A stretch of DNA of 64,000 nucleotides from Siphonodentalium dalli (lineage: Eukaryota; Mollusca; Scaphopoda; Gadilida; Siphonodentaliidae), in the NCBI GenBank assembly GCA_032622095.1, contig CP136067.1, forward strand, positions 60,336,893 through 60,400,892, in the 5' to 3' direction. Positions 22,841 through 33,830 of this stretch are shown here, piece by piece. Position 1 is the stretch's first letter. Each line of letters opens with the position of its first letter. Under the pieces are notes generated by a model that ran no database searches, was not told the origin of the DNA, and worked only from the letters and a program-made list of their open reading frames with translations. The position numbers and the translations under genes were made by a program.

Positions 22841-23190
22841 CATTTGCAGAATGAAGTCTCCAGAGGCTAGTGTTACCGAACTCACCCTCTGGGGACCTCA
22901 TTCTGCTTAGGCCTCATCTTCTGGGATGTATCTATAGTCTCAAATTAACACTGTTTCTGTTACTTTTCCCCTCTGTTCAGTTTCTATATCCCCTAATTTT
23001 CAGAATATAAGATGCACACTCAAGGTGACTAATGGTGAACATCACCAACTTCAAAGGGATCCCATAGTATTTTGAGGCCTTAAAAGAATGAGTTCCCAGA
23101 GTGTGAATTTGGTGATGTTAGCCCGATTAGTAGGATGGCATCACTAAATTCAGCGTCTGGGGAGTGGGGATCTCATTCTGCAATTGACAG
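22841..23190 (+). mobile_element. Foldback MITE (GAATGAGGTC family), copy 2
   Basis: The element has a CATTTGCAGAATGA start and a CTCATTCTGCAATTG end as terminal inverted repeats. Each end carries its own inner inverted repeat (CCAGAGGC/G...CTCTGGGGACC). The core has TTTCTATATCCCCTAATTTT. It ends about 50 bp upstream of the acceptor of exon B, in the same orientation as copy 60481-60893. Confidence 0.7.
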
Positions 23191-23238
23191 ACACATTATT
23201 TGCAGGCTTGAATAATTACTGGCTTCTTTGTTATTCAG

Positions 23239-23981
23239 ATGTGACCATTGTGAAGAAAGTTGGTTCCAACATTGCAATCAAACAAGAGACTGTACTCAGC
23301 ATGAGCGACTGCGATATGGGTGAAAGTGCAATCAGGAAATCTAGTCGAAGAAAAGGGATTCCAATAAAAAAGGAACCTAATTCTGGGGAAGACCTCGATG
23401 ACTTCAGTCAAAGGGCACCATCAATAAGCAACAAATATGATCTCGAGAATAGCACAAAGTCTGGGATCAGTTACATTGATGCTCAGGAGTCTGAATTTTG
23501 TGGGATTGATATTGTTAAGAAAGAAGTTAAAATTTGTGAGAGTTTGAACACCCCTCCATCAAAACTAAAGGACAGTCACTATGACAACCAGGACAGTTAC
23601 TATGGAAATGTTTCATTCCTACCAACAACATTAACACAAGAATATGCCAGCCAGTTCAGCCCCGAGGACCTGTTATCCAATAAAAACGTTCATGGTAAAT
23701 ATAACACCGCTCAGCTGCTATTTCGTATGCTGCTTAAGGAAGGCATGGTGCATTCTGGGATGTGGAATAATCCTCCGTTGCCACGGGAGATGACAAAGAA
23801 TCAAGAGTGTTCTCTGTTTGACTTCATTTTCCACTATGCCGCACAGTTAGAGCCATACAAAGAAGTGTTGTGGATTAAGATAAGAAAATCCTTGCTGAAT
23901 AGACGAACCCGACTCCAGATTGCAAGTCCAAGAAAGTTTGTCACATTACAGACTGATGAACTCTCATCCAATTCAGTTTGA
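23239..23981 (+). CDS. Terminal exon B: SUMO-site-like motifs plus the same C-terminal domain
   Basis: An open frame of 247 codons starts after TTTGTTATTCAG (acceptor at 23238, phase 1) and ends at TGA 23979-23981. The N-terminal ~145 residues are polar, with AIKQE, IKKEP and VKKE motifs resembling SUMO acceptors and basic R-K-S-S-R-R-K. The C-terminal domain (about 23620-23940) mirrors exon A: L-T-x-E-Y, F-S-P-E-D-L-L-S-N-K, V-H-G-K-Y-N, G-M-W-N-N-P-P, L-F-D-F, L-E-P-Y-K and L-N-R-R-T-R-L-Q. Some 57 of ~98 domain positions match exon A by eye. It may be an alternative 3' exon of the gene that uses exons 394 and 20641, or a paralogue. An earlier AG (TTTGCAG, 23205) gives a TGA shortly after in one frame and is less likely. 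Weak BEN-domain resemblance only. Confidence 0.75.
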
Positions 23982-24653
23982 TACATGGCTGTGTGATTTA
24001 TAGACATAACATGAATGCACATCTCATTTGAGTTGCCGATGGCATAAAGATATATTTCACGAGATACGAGTGCTCACATGATTTTTAACTATATGCCATG
24101 TGCAAAGAAAAATTTGAGGTTCTTATTCTATAACTTATTCCACAGCCTTGTGAATGTGACTTTCATTGATTACATAGTTGTCACAGTGTGAAGTCCCAGA
24201 AGCACTTTTTGACTAAATATGTTGATGTTTGAAAGGGAATCAAGGCACTTGTAGTGGGTATAAATGTGCCCAAAATTTAAAAGTTTGTAAAACGTCACCA
24301 ATATCAAAGAAAAACATGGAGAAATAATAGATCAACTTTGTTCTTATATTCATTATTGGTAGTTCTCCAATAACAAAATTTCGCATGCTGAACCAATTGT
24401 TATGTAAACAAAACTGTTACAGTGATTTGTTAACAAACATAGCACATTGTGTAGTAAGTTCAGATATTTTAGTCTGAATATGATTTTCACAATATTTTTC
24501 AATGATTTGACCTTTTCCAATGTTTACGTCAAGTTCTGTTAAAAACTTTGGTATCTTATTGGACTAATTGAACTTTTGTTGGTAATTCCACTATAACAGT
24601 AATGTTTACATAACACTGGTTTAGGCATGTGATATCTCATTATTGGAGAGTTA
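23982..24653. other. 3' flank of exon B with a dispersed repeat
   Basis: Probable 3' UTR comes first; an ATAAAGATATA stretch near 24045 is the nearest polyA-signal-like sequence. From about 24240 to 24640 the sequence is a dispersed repeat, related to 4730-5220 and, inverted, to 35180-35480 (shared TTGTTCTTATAT, CTCCAATAA and GTTATGTAAACAAA-like words). Confidence 0.4.
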
Positions 24654-24657
24654 TTAA

Positions 24658-24979
24658 CCTCTTCGCAGCTAAATGACGTTATGATGCCGGTGCTGGGCTC
24701 TTGACGTTATTGCCATTTTCCAGTGGAAAAATATAACGGAAATATCACAAAAACCATAATACTGACTCAGTTGAAAGGCTATTTATCATTAACAATCATG
24801 GAACATCATACACGATGTGAAACTTCGAAATACAGTTATTCCGATGCACCAATCTCTGAGCTATCGATAATGGTCTACTAATGGTGTGCTGAAGTAGGTC
24901 AGTAGGTACTACAGTCCTTATAGCACACAGCATGCACTTTTAGGTCTGTAATATTACGGACGTCGTAGCAGCAAAGAGG
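24658..24979. mobile_element. TTAA-flanked MITE (piggyBac-like)
   Basis: TTAA at 24654-24657 and 24980-24983 flank a 322-bp segment. Its inverted ends are CCTCTTCGCAGCTA and TAGCAGCAAAGAGG, followed inside by GACGT on both sides. It lies directly at the end of the 24240-24640 repeat. No coding capacity. Confidence 0.8.
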
Positions 24980-24983
24980 TTAA

Positions 24984-26127
24984 TATTGAAAATAATAACA
25001 AATTCAATCTATTTTTTCATGTACTTGTTGATGATAGTTGTTTTACAGACATTTATGTTATTTTGCAGAACCCACTTTGAAGCCCTTGAGTACCTTTGAA
25101 ATCTATTTTCTCAATACATGTCTGGAATAATTTTTTTAATTTATAATGTGATTTTTGAGACTGTGAAAATATGAATCACCAATCAGTTGAAAATTATATG
25201 CGTGCATTCCATACTTTTATGGCATGAAAAATCCTTTAAATTTCACTGTATTCAGGTCCCAAGAACTTGTAGAAAATGAACTTCCCTCAAATGTAGTTTA
25301 TAGACATTATACCACTTATGTAAACTATGACAGGGGATTTTTTCTTTATTCAAGACATTTGTAATTATTTTCATTTAGAAATACCACCACCCATAAATAA
25401 TTTTCAGAAATTTTAGAATTTCGGCTGATTAATGAAAATGTGGCTGAAATTGATGCTACATCTACAACCAAATTGTACAAATATCAGCCATGACTTCAGC
25501 TGGCTGGCACTGTGTCCTTTTGTCCAGTCAATTACTGCTTTTTCAGTGGGTTGAAATATTTTATTTTATTCTTCAATGTAATATATGGGATATGTCACAT
25601 CATGTAATTAAAAAGTCAAGTTAATATTTTGATTAAACAAAGCTCTGAGTCCCGTGTCTAAGACAATAATCTATTTTATTTGGTGGTTATGTAGCTTGTT
25701 TTGTTAAATCAAGATACAGTTGTTATTTTTTAGCAATTCTTGATATCTAAAGAGTCAAAAAAGAAAGAAAAAATCTTAACCACTCAAACTGACTCAAATG
25801 TATAAAATCCATTTTTGGGTCTTATTTAATAAGATTTCCAATTCAGAATACAATGAAGATTAATAATGAATAATAATTCAAGCATTTCGCTGAATACTTC
25901 CAGAAAATCTTTGAGGAGAATGTCTTGCATTTATTGTCTGCCTGGATATAAGCAAAACATGCATCGAGGCCTGATAAAAAGTGTAAATTATTCAGAAATC
26001 AGCATCACTCCTGAATCCTGATCACTGCAGTAAAAAGGCAAAAACATAATCATAAAATAGTTCTGGCTTGTGGTGGTGATTCAGTTGAAAATTTTACCAA
26101 TCCTTTCAGATGACGCAGTTGCATTTG
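24984..26127. other. Intergenic, nothing recognised
   Basis: AT-rich, ordinary sequence with no supported gene, RNA or repeat boundary. Confidence 0.3.
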
Positions 26128-27140
26128 CGTTGTATGATAATTTATATGAAAGCATGGCCCGACCATGTTTTTGTGACAAATTTGTTTTCAGGTGGTGAAA
26201 AACATAAAAAGTCAAAAGGGACATCCAGATGTTCCATACTCCTATTACAGGACGTGACAACAGGGTCTCGAGGTGTCCTAATTCAATATGCCTAAAATAA
26301 CTGATGTGGGAAATGGGTTGAATAGATTTATACTATTTATTAGTTTTCCAACTAATATATATTGTATAATGTAAGTCGTCCAAGGGTTGAATAATTCCCT
26401 ACATTCAGCTATTTTGATTTATTCAAATGGCTGTCAGTTGGAAAAGTTTCAATTTTGTATCTAAATATAGGCTTGGTTTCAATCATAGGCAGGTACCAGG
26501 TTGGAATTTCAAACATCTGACTAATTGAAGACAAAGACAATTTGAAGTACACTACATTTGGTGAAATACTTGGACTGAAATTCCCAGAGTGCAATTGGAA
26601 TTTTCTCCTAATGTGGGACTTTTGTGGTCTGGATCAATCAAGGGGGGTGGTACTGATGGAAATTAATTCTATGTTGGATGTCCCACCAACGAGAGAGACC
26701 CTCAAGCCATGTCCCTGACTTTGAGATCAAATGGTGAGGATAAATTTTACAATACAGTAAATTTAATACTGAATGGATTTTCCCTTTCAGTTTTAAAAGT
26801 GTATATTGGAATAGTGCATTCTTCATTTGTATTGAAGTTTAAATGATATTAGCAGACAACGGACAAAGAAAGACTAAAAATTCTTTTGTAGGGATGTTCA
26901 TACAAAATATTAGTTGGAAAACTAATAAATAGTATAAATCTATTCAACCCATTTTCCAGTCATAGTATTTCCCACATCAGTTATTTTAGGCATATTGAAT
27001 GAGGACACCTCGAGACCCTGTTGTCACGTCCTATAAGAGGAGTATGGAACATCTGGATGTCCCTTTTGACATTTTATGTTTTTGACCACCTGAAAACAAA
27101 TTTGGTCGGGCCATGCTTTCATATAAATTATCATACAACG
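26128..27140. repeat. Inverted repeat with ~225-bp arms
   Basis: Arms 26128-26357 and 26917-27140 are inverted copies with only scattered differences, including GGTCTCGAGGTGTCC, AACTGATGTGGGAAAT and TTATTAGTTTTCC boxes. The ~560-bp loop contains a MITE-family fragment (26757-26910). Just outside the right arm (27148-27255) lies a direct copy of 26803-26907, so the right arm interrupts a duplicated MITE fragment. Confidence 0.75.
26757..26910 (+). repeat. Fragment of TTAA-type MITE, duplicated at 27148-27255
   Basis: TACTGAATGGATT, AGTTTTAAAAGT, TATTGGAATAGTG and GTAGGGATGTTCAT follow the order of the 61333-61580 MITE. The second half repeats almost exactly at 27148-27255. Confidence 0.55.
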
Positions 27141-27283
27141 AAATTTTTTATATTGGAATGGTGCCTTCTTCATTTGTATTGAAGTTTAAATGATATTAGC
27201 AGACAACGGACAAAGAAAGACTAAATATTCTTTTGTAGGGATGTTCATGCAGATTAGAAGATCAACAAATAGCTTTAGCAAAA

Positions 27284-27640
27284 CATCACTCTTTGTCCGT
27301 CCATCGGGTGTCCATCTGTCTGTCAACATCTTCTTCTCCAGAACCATAAGTCAAAATTGAGTGAGAAAAAATTATACAATATGTCTTAAAGGTGTTACCA
27401 TTTATTTCAACCCAACTATATATTATAACAGCTGAATATATACTAACTCCCTTTGGGAGCCTTTATTCAGCATCGGAGGGGCCTGTGGTCCCTGCACAAA
27501 GTGGCCACAGGCCCCTGTGTACACTGTGCACATATTTTGATTATGTCAATTTTTTGTTGTTTTTTTTTAATTAAATAAAAAAAATTTTTTTTAGATTGAG
27601 GTCCTTGCTCAAATTAACAACAAATATTTTTTTTTTTTTT
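27284..27640 (+). mobile_element. Diverged Helentron-like element, AGCTCA family
   Basis: It starts AGCTTTAGCA and has a GTCCGTCCATC run, CAACATCTTCTTCTCCAGAA, then the 3'-type GATTGAGGTCCTTGCTCAAA before a 27-bp T run (27627-27653). It matches the plan of the 10888 and 55537 copies, but the core monomers differ. Confidence 0.45.
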
Positions 27641-27654
27641 TTTTTTTTTTTTTC

Positions 27655-27830
27655 ATTAAATTTTTTTAGATTAAAATTTAGAAAAACCAACGCCGTTATA
27701 ACCTCCATCAGTGTACCTCGAGTCACCACACCAACTTTGGTCAAAATCGGTCTTGGGGTCTGGGAGAAAAATCTCCGAACAGACAGATGGACAGACCGAT
27801 CCGTCTCTTATATATATATAGATTCCTAGG
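27655..27830 (+). repeat. Dispersed repeat tail ending TATATATATAGAT
   Basis: Same order of boxes as 9170-9280: GTTATAACCTCC, GTCACCACACCAA, then GACAGATGGACAGACC and a terminal TATATATATAGAT. A tail of the form 'assess value/hypothesis ... GACAGAC' is also seen at 50690-50735. Confidence 0.5.
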
Positions 27831-27842
27831 ATTTTAGTTTTT

Positions 27843-30046
27843 AGCTCAACTTACTTTTGTAAGTTTGAGCTATTGCCATGGCTTGGCGTCCGTCGTCCGT
27901 GTGTGCGTGTGTCCGTGTGTCCGTCAACAATTTCCTTTGGCGTGGGCTACAGGTCGTACCTTTGGTCTGATCTTTATGAAATTTTGCATGAATGTTGACA
28001 TTGACATGTAGATGGGAACGAGTCATTTTGGGGTCATTCGGCCAAAAAAAATGGCCGCTGGTGGCCATCTTGGATTTCAAAATTCAATCCATTGGCGCGG
28101 GTTACAGGTCGTACTGTTCGTTTGATCATCATGAAATTTGTCATGGATGTTAATATTGACATGTAGATGGGAACGAGTCATTTTGGGGTCGTTCGGCCAA
28201 AAAACATGGCCGTCAGCAGCCATCTTGGATTTTACTCTTTGCATGACTAAATCATTTGGCGCAGGCTACAGGTCGTAGTTTTGATCGGAACTTCATGAAA
28301 TTTGTCATGGATGTTAACAATGACATGTAGATGGGAACGAGTGATTTTGGGGTTGTTCGGCCAAAAAACATGGCCGCCAGCAGCCATCTTGGATTTTACT
28401 CTTTGCATGACTAAATCCTTTGCGCGGGCTACAGGTCGTACCTTTGGTCTGATCTTTATGAAATTTGTCATGAATGTTGACATTGACATGTAGATGGGAA
28501 CGAGTCATTTTGGGGTCATTCGGCCAAAAAACATGGCCGCTGGTGGCCATTTTGGATTTCAAAATTCAATCCATTGGCGCGGGCTACAGGTCGTACTGTT
28601 CGTCTGATCATTATGAAATTTGTCATGGATGTTAATATTGACATGTAGATGGGTACGAGTCATTTTGGGGTCGTTCGGCCAAAAAACATGGCCTCTGGCA
28701 GCCATCTTGGATTTTACTCTTTGCATGACTAAATCATTTGGCGCAGGCTACAGGTCGTAGTTTTGATCAGAACTTCATGAAATTTGTCATGGATGTTAAC
28801 AATGACATGTAGATGGGAACGAGTGATTTTGGGGTTGTTCGGCCAAAAAACATGGCCGCCAGCAGCCATCATGGATTTTACTCTTTGCATGACTAAATCC
28901 TTTGGCGCGGGCTACAGGTCGTACCTATGGTCTGATCTTTATGAATTTTGTCATGAATGTTGACATTGACATGTAGATGGGAACGAGTCATTTTGGGGTC
29001 ATTTGGCCAAAAAACATGGCCGCTGGTGGCCATTTTGGATTTCAAAATTCAATCCATTGGCGCAGGCTACAGGTCGTGCTGTTCGTCTGATCATCATGAA
29101 ATTTGTCATGGATGTTAACAATGACATGTAGATGGGAACAGGTGATTTTTGGGTCGTTCAGCCAAAAAACATGGCCGTCAGCAGCCATCTTGGATTTTAC
29201 TCTTTGCATGACTAAATTCTTTGGCGCAGGCTACAGGTTGTAGCTTTGGTCTGACCTTTATGAAATTTGTCATGAATATTGATATTGACATGTATATGGG
29301 AACGAGTCATTTTGGGGTCATACGGCCAAAAAACATGGCCGCTGGCAGCCATCTTGGATTTCAAAATTCAATCCATTGGCACGGGCTACAGGTCGTACTG
29401 TTTGTCTGATCATCATGATATTTATCATGGATGTTAATATTAACATGTAGATGGGAACGAGTCATTTTGGGGTCGTTTGGCTAAAAAACATGTCCGCCAG
29501 CAGCCATATTGGATTTTACTCTTTGCATGAATAAATCCTTTGGTGCGGGCTACAGGTCATAGCTTTGGTCGGAACTTCATAAAATTTGTCATGGATGTTA
29601 ACAATGACATGTAGATGGGAAACGAGTCATTTTGGGGTCGTTCAGCCGAAAAACATGGCCGCCAGCAGCCATCTTGGATTTTACTCTTTGCATGACTAAA
29701 TCCATTGGCACAGGCTACATACAGGTCATACCTTTGATCAGATCATTATGAGATTTGTAAAGGCTGTAGATGGGAACAAGTCATTTTGGGGTAATTCGGA
29801 AAAAAACATGGCTGCCGGTGGCCATTTTAGAATTTACTCTTTGCATCAATAAATCCTTTGGCACACCATAATCACCACATCCCTGATCCGATCATTATGA
29901 AACCTGTTATGAATGTTGATATTGACATGTACATCTAGTCTTACTTAGACATTTCAATTAGCACTTTTCCTATTCCTCCATTTACTGTCGACCATTAAAT
30001 TATTCCCCTACCTAAGTTGAGCTACAGTGTCATTGACACTTTCATT
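27843..30046 (+). mobile_element. Helentron-like element with ~13 tandem monomers
   Basis: The 5' end AGCTCAACTTAC forms a hairpin with GTAAGTTTGAGCT just inside. The 3' end has the inverted partner TAAGTTGAGCT (30014-30023), then a hairpin AGTGTCATTGACACT (30026-30040). It lies in a T run. Between them are about 13 monomers of 153-166 bp, each with ATGGGAACGAGTCATTTTGG, a GGCCAAAAAACATGGCCGC box and GGCTACAGGTCGTA. Three monomer types alternate, giving a higher-order period of ~482 bp (27961, 28443, 28926). Short terminal repeats, a 3' hairpin and central tandem repeats are known from Helentron-derived elements such as Drosophila DINE-1 and bivalve pearl elements. The last two units are more decayed. 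Confidence 0.75.
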
Positions 30047-30658
30047 ATATTTTAGATAATTGATTTAACACATGCCAATATGGCTCAATAGATAGTGTTA
30101 TAGTCTGCATATTTAAGCTATCAACAATTTCCATCTATGTAATAAGGTTTATATCTATTATGATGATATCTCAGGAGTGCCATGCTGATTGACCTTTCCC
30201 TTCATAAAATTTGTTGCTACCTTTAGGGAACATGGTATACTTTTACAAGTGATTTTGACAAGTATTGACTACAGTCTTATCAGTTTTTACAGTCAGTTGA
30301 GCGACTCAATTGTCATTGGCTGTCTTGTTGTTGAACTCATTAGCTGAACATTCCTATAAATGACCCGATGTGAATTGTGTAATCAAGCAAGTTCTCAGCC
30401 AAAATGTCAATTAAATCACATTCCAATGTGTGTTATATATGTCTAACCCAGATTATATTTTACAATTATATTTTGTTTGTAAAATTGATTACTCTTTTGT
30501 AAACAGGAATTTTCATTTTGATACAATTTTGGTTTGTAGTTATTTTTTCTTCCTGTGCATGTGTGTCTGAGATCTGCATGTCGTCTCATGTGTAGGTGGT
30601 GGGGCTGCATGCCCCCTTGTCCTCCCAAGTTGCCACGGTGTCAGAAAGTACCATTTTC
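30047..30658. other. Spacer between two arrays
   Basis: AT-rich DNA. 'TGTTGTTGAACTC' and 'TTACAGTCAGTTGAGCGAC' words near 30290 recall 14440. No gene recognised. Confidence 0.3.
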
Positions 30659-33276
30659 AGCTCAACTTAATTACTTTGTAAAGTTTGAGCTATTCCCTTG
30701 GTTTGGCGTCCGTCATCTGTCCGTATGTCCTTCAACAATTTTCTTTGGCTTACCCTACAGGCCTGATCCCTCGTCCGATCATCACCAAACTTCATATGGA
30801 TCTTCGGGGTGACCCTAGATGGGAGCCATCAATTTTTTCTGAATTTTTTTTAAAAGCATGGCCATCAGCAGCCATTTTCGATTTCAAATTTGAATCCATT
30901 GGCTCACCCTGCAGCACACATTTATTGGAGATAATTTTTGAAAATTTACAGGCATATTTAGGATTACCTCTGGATGGGAGCTATCAATTTTTAGCAATTG
31001 TTTATTAAAAACATGCTACCGGCACCCATCTTGAATTTTACTCTTTGCATGACTAAATCCTTTGGCACAGCCTACAGACCACTTTCCTCATCTAATTACC
31101 ACCAAGCTTCATTTGGATCTTTAGGGTGACCTATAGATGGGAGCCATTGATTATTTCTGAAATTTGTTACAAAAAACATGGCAGCTAGCAGCCATTTTTA
31201 GCTCAACTTACTTTGTAAGTTTGAGCTATTGCCATGGTTTGGCGTCCGTCGTCCGTGTGTGCGTGTGTCCGTCAACAATTTCCTTTGGCGCGGGCTACAG
31301 GTCGTACCTTTGTTGTGATCTTTATGAAATTTTTCATGAATGTCTACATTGACATGTAGATGGGAACGAGTCATTTTGGTGTCATTCGGCCAAAAAACAT
31401 GGCCGCTGGCAGCCATCTTGGATTTCAAAATTCAATCCATTGGCGCGGGCTACAGGTCGTACTGTTCGTCTGATCATCATGAAATTTGTCATGGATGTTA
31501 ATATTGACATGTAGATGGGAACGAGTGACTTTGGGGTCGTTCAGCCAAACAACATGGCCGCCAGCAGCCATCTTGGATTTTACTATTTACATGACTAAAT
31601 CCTTTGGCGCGGGCTACAGGTCGTACCTTTTGTCTGATGTTTATGAAATTTGTCATGAACGTTGCCATTGACATGTAGATGGGAACGATTCATTTTGGGG
31701 TCATTCGGCAAAAAAACATGGCTGCTGGCGGCCATCTTGGATTTCAAAATTCAATCCATTGGCGCGGGCTACAGGTCGTACTATTCGTCTGATCATCATG
31801 AAATTTGTCATGGATGTTAATATTGAGATGTAGATGGGAACGAGTGATTTTGGGGTCGTTCGGCCAAAAAACATGGCCGCCAGCAGTCATCTTGGTTTTT
31901 ACTCTTTGCATGACTAAATCCTTTGGCACGGGCTACAGGTTGTAGCTTTGGTCGGAACTTCATGAAATTTGTCAGGGATGTTAACAATGACATGTAGATG
32001 GGAACGAGTCATTTTGGGGTCGTTCGGCCAAAAAACATGGCCGTCAGCAGCCATCTTGGATTTTACTCTTTACATGACTAAATCCTTTGGCGCGGGCTAC
32101 ATGTCGTAGCTTTGGTCAGAACTTCATGAAATTTGTCATCCAGCAGCCATCTTGAATTTTACTCTTTGCATGACTAAATCCTTTGGCACAGGTCAGACAT
32201 TGCAATTAGCACTTTTCCTTTCCTATATACTGTCAACCATAAAATTATTCCCCTACCTAAGTTGAGCTACAGTGTCATTGACACTTTCATTTATTTCAAA
32301 TTTTAATCCATAAGCACACCATGCAGCCCGCATATATCCAAGAAATGTTTTGGAAATTTACAGACATGATTATAGCATCACCTCTAGATGAGAGCTATCG
32401 AATTGGAATGATTTTCGATTAAAACGTGGCTGCCGGCAGCCATCTTGTATTTTACTCTTTGCATGACTAAATCCTTTGGCACCCTACAGACCACAATCCT
32501 CGTCCGATCATCATCAAACGTTATATGCATCTTCAGAGTGACCTCTAGATGGAAGTCATCAATTGTTTGTGAAATTCAAAAAACATGGCTGCCAGCTGCC
32601 ATCTTGGATTTTACTCTTTGCATGACTGAATCCTTCGGCAAAACCTACAGACCACATCCCTCATCCGATCGTCACCAAACTTCATAAGGATCTTTGGGGT
32701 GACATCTAAATAGGAGCCATTGATGTTTTCCGAAATTCGTTAAAAAAGGCTGCCAGCGACCATCTTAGATTTTACTCTTTGCATGACTAAATCCTTCGGC
32801 ACAACCTGCAGGGCACATCCCTCATACGATCATCACCAAACTTGATGAGGATCTTCAGAGTGACCTCTAGATGGGAGCCAACAATATTTTACGAATTTCA
32901 TTAAAAAAACATGATCGCCAGCGGCCATCTTGGATTTTACTCTTTAAATCACTTGGCGCACCCTATCTGTCACATCATTCATCCCTCATCCAAACTTCAT
33001 ATGGTTCTTTGGTGTTACCTCCAGATGGAAGCTGTTCAATTCTTCCGAAATTTATTAAAAAACATGGTCACATGGAGCCATCTTGGATTTCACATTTGAA
33101 TCCATCGGCACAACCTGCAGCCTACATTTAGTGAAGAAATGTTTGAAATGAAATTAATTTAATATAATGCACACAATACAATCCATTTATTGAAACATTT
33201 TGACTTTCCATCTTTATCATTCTATTGACTGCTCAGCATAAAATTATTAACACCTCCCCAAGTTGAGCTACAGTGT
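30659..33276 (+). mobile_element. Older Helentron-like tandem-repeat element, split by an inner copy
   Basis: Starts AGCTCAACTTAATTAC with GTAAAGTTTGAGCT just inside and ends CCAAGTTGAGCTACAGTGT, the inverted partner. The 3' hairpin is cut short where the next repeat begins (33277). Monomers (30740-31195 and 32292-33125) are clearly more diverged than in the 27843 element, with CATCATCCGATC and GATGGGAGC boxes. The element at 31200-32291 interrupts it. Confidence 0.7.
31200..32291 (+). mobile_element. Young Helentron-like element nested in the older one
   Basis: A complete short copy of the 27843 type. It has the 5' AGCTCAACTTACTTTGTAAG, about six monomers, CCTAAGTTGAGCT and the 3' hairpin AGTGTCATTGACACT (32271-32285), ending TTTCATT. 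The host monomer reads GCCATTTTT before and TTTCAAATTTTAATCC after, so the insertion fell in a T tract with at most a tiny duplication. This fits the T-T target of Helentrons. Confidence 0.75.
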
Positions 33277-33830
33277 GTACCCATACCCATTGTATGGTAT
33301 ACATACTGTCGAATTCGAGATTGACCACTCGTCGTTCATCTGGTCGTCTGTCTGTCCGTCTGAAGACACTTTTAATATGCATGGTGCGATATAACTCAAA
33401 CAATTTCTATCTGATCGAAACCATGTGTATGTGTTTTCTCAACCCAAAATACAGATCGAGTTCGAAGATGGGTTTGATACAAGATTTATTTTATGGAGTT
33501 ATGACCCTTTTTATATTTAGAATTCATGCATGCCGCGATAACTCAAACATTGTTTTCATCCAGTCGGAATCAAATTTGGTATGTCAGTTTCTCATCCCAT
33601 GATACATATCAAGTTCGAATATGAGTTTGATCCGATGTTTTTAACAGAGTTATGGCCCTTTTTCGACTTAGAATTCATGCATGCTTTGATAACTCATGTT
33701 TTTTTTCTCTCTGATTGAACCAAATTTTTATATGAGTGTCTCAGCCCAAAATACAGATTGGTGTTCGACGTTTTTTAGCAGAGTTATGGCTCGTTTTCGA
33801 ATTAGAATAATCCAGAATTGAGGTTTCCTG
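33277..33830 (+). mobile_element. Helentron-like element of the GTTTACCCATACC family
   Basis: It starts with a hairpin-like GTACCCATACCCATTGTATGG. GATTGACCACTCGTCGTT and three to four ~150-bp monomers follow, with GAACCA-ATTTGGTAT, CAGATCGAGTTCGAA and AGTTATGGCCC boxes, as in 5963-6544. Its 3' terminus is not here. A matching 3' end lies at 34930-34990, so the whole element could span 33277-34990. Confidence 0.55.

Noticed and set aside
27841-32190. Many 60-85 residue open frames on both strands with repeated peptides
   Set aside because: They recur with the ~160-bp monomer in several frames and both strands, so they reflect the tandem repeat and not genes.
27843-33276. CRISPR-like regular repeats
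   Set aside because: The units are ~160 bp with no unique spacers, in a eukaryotic, intron-bearing context.
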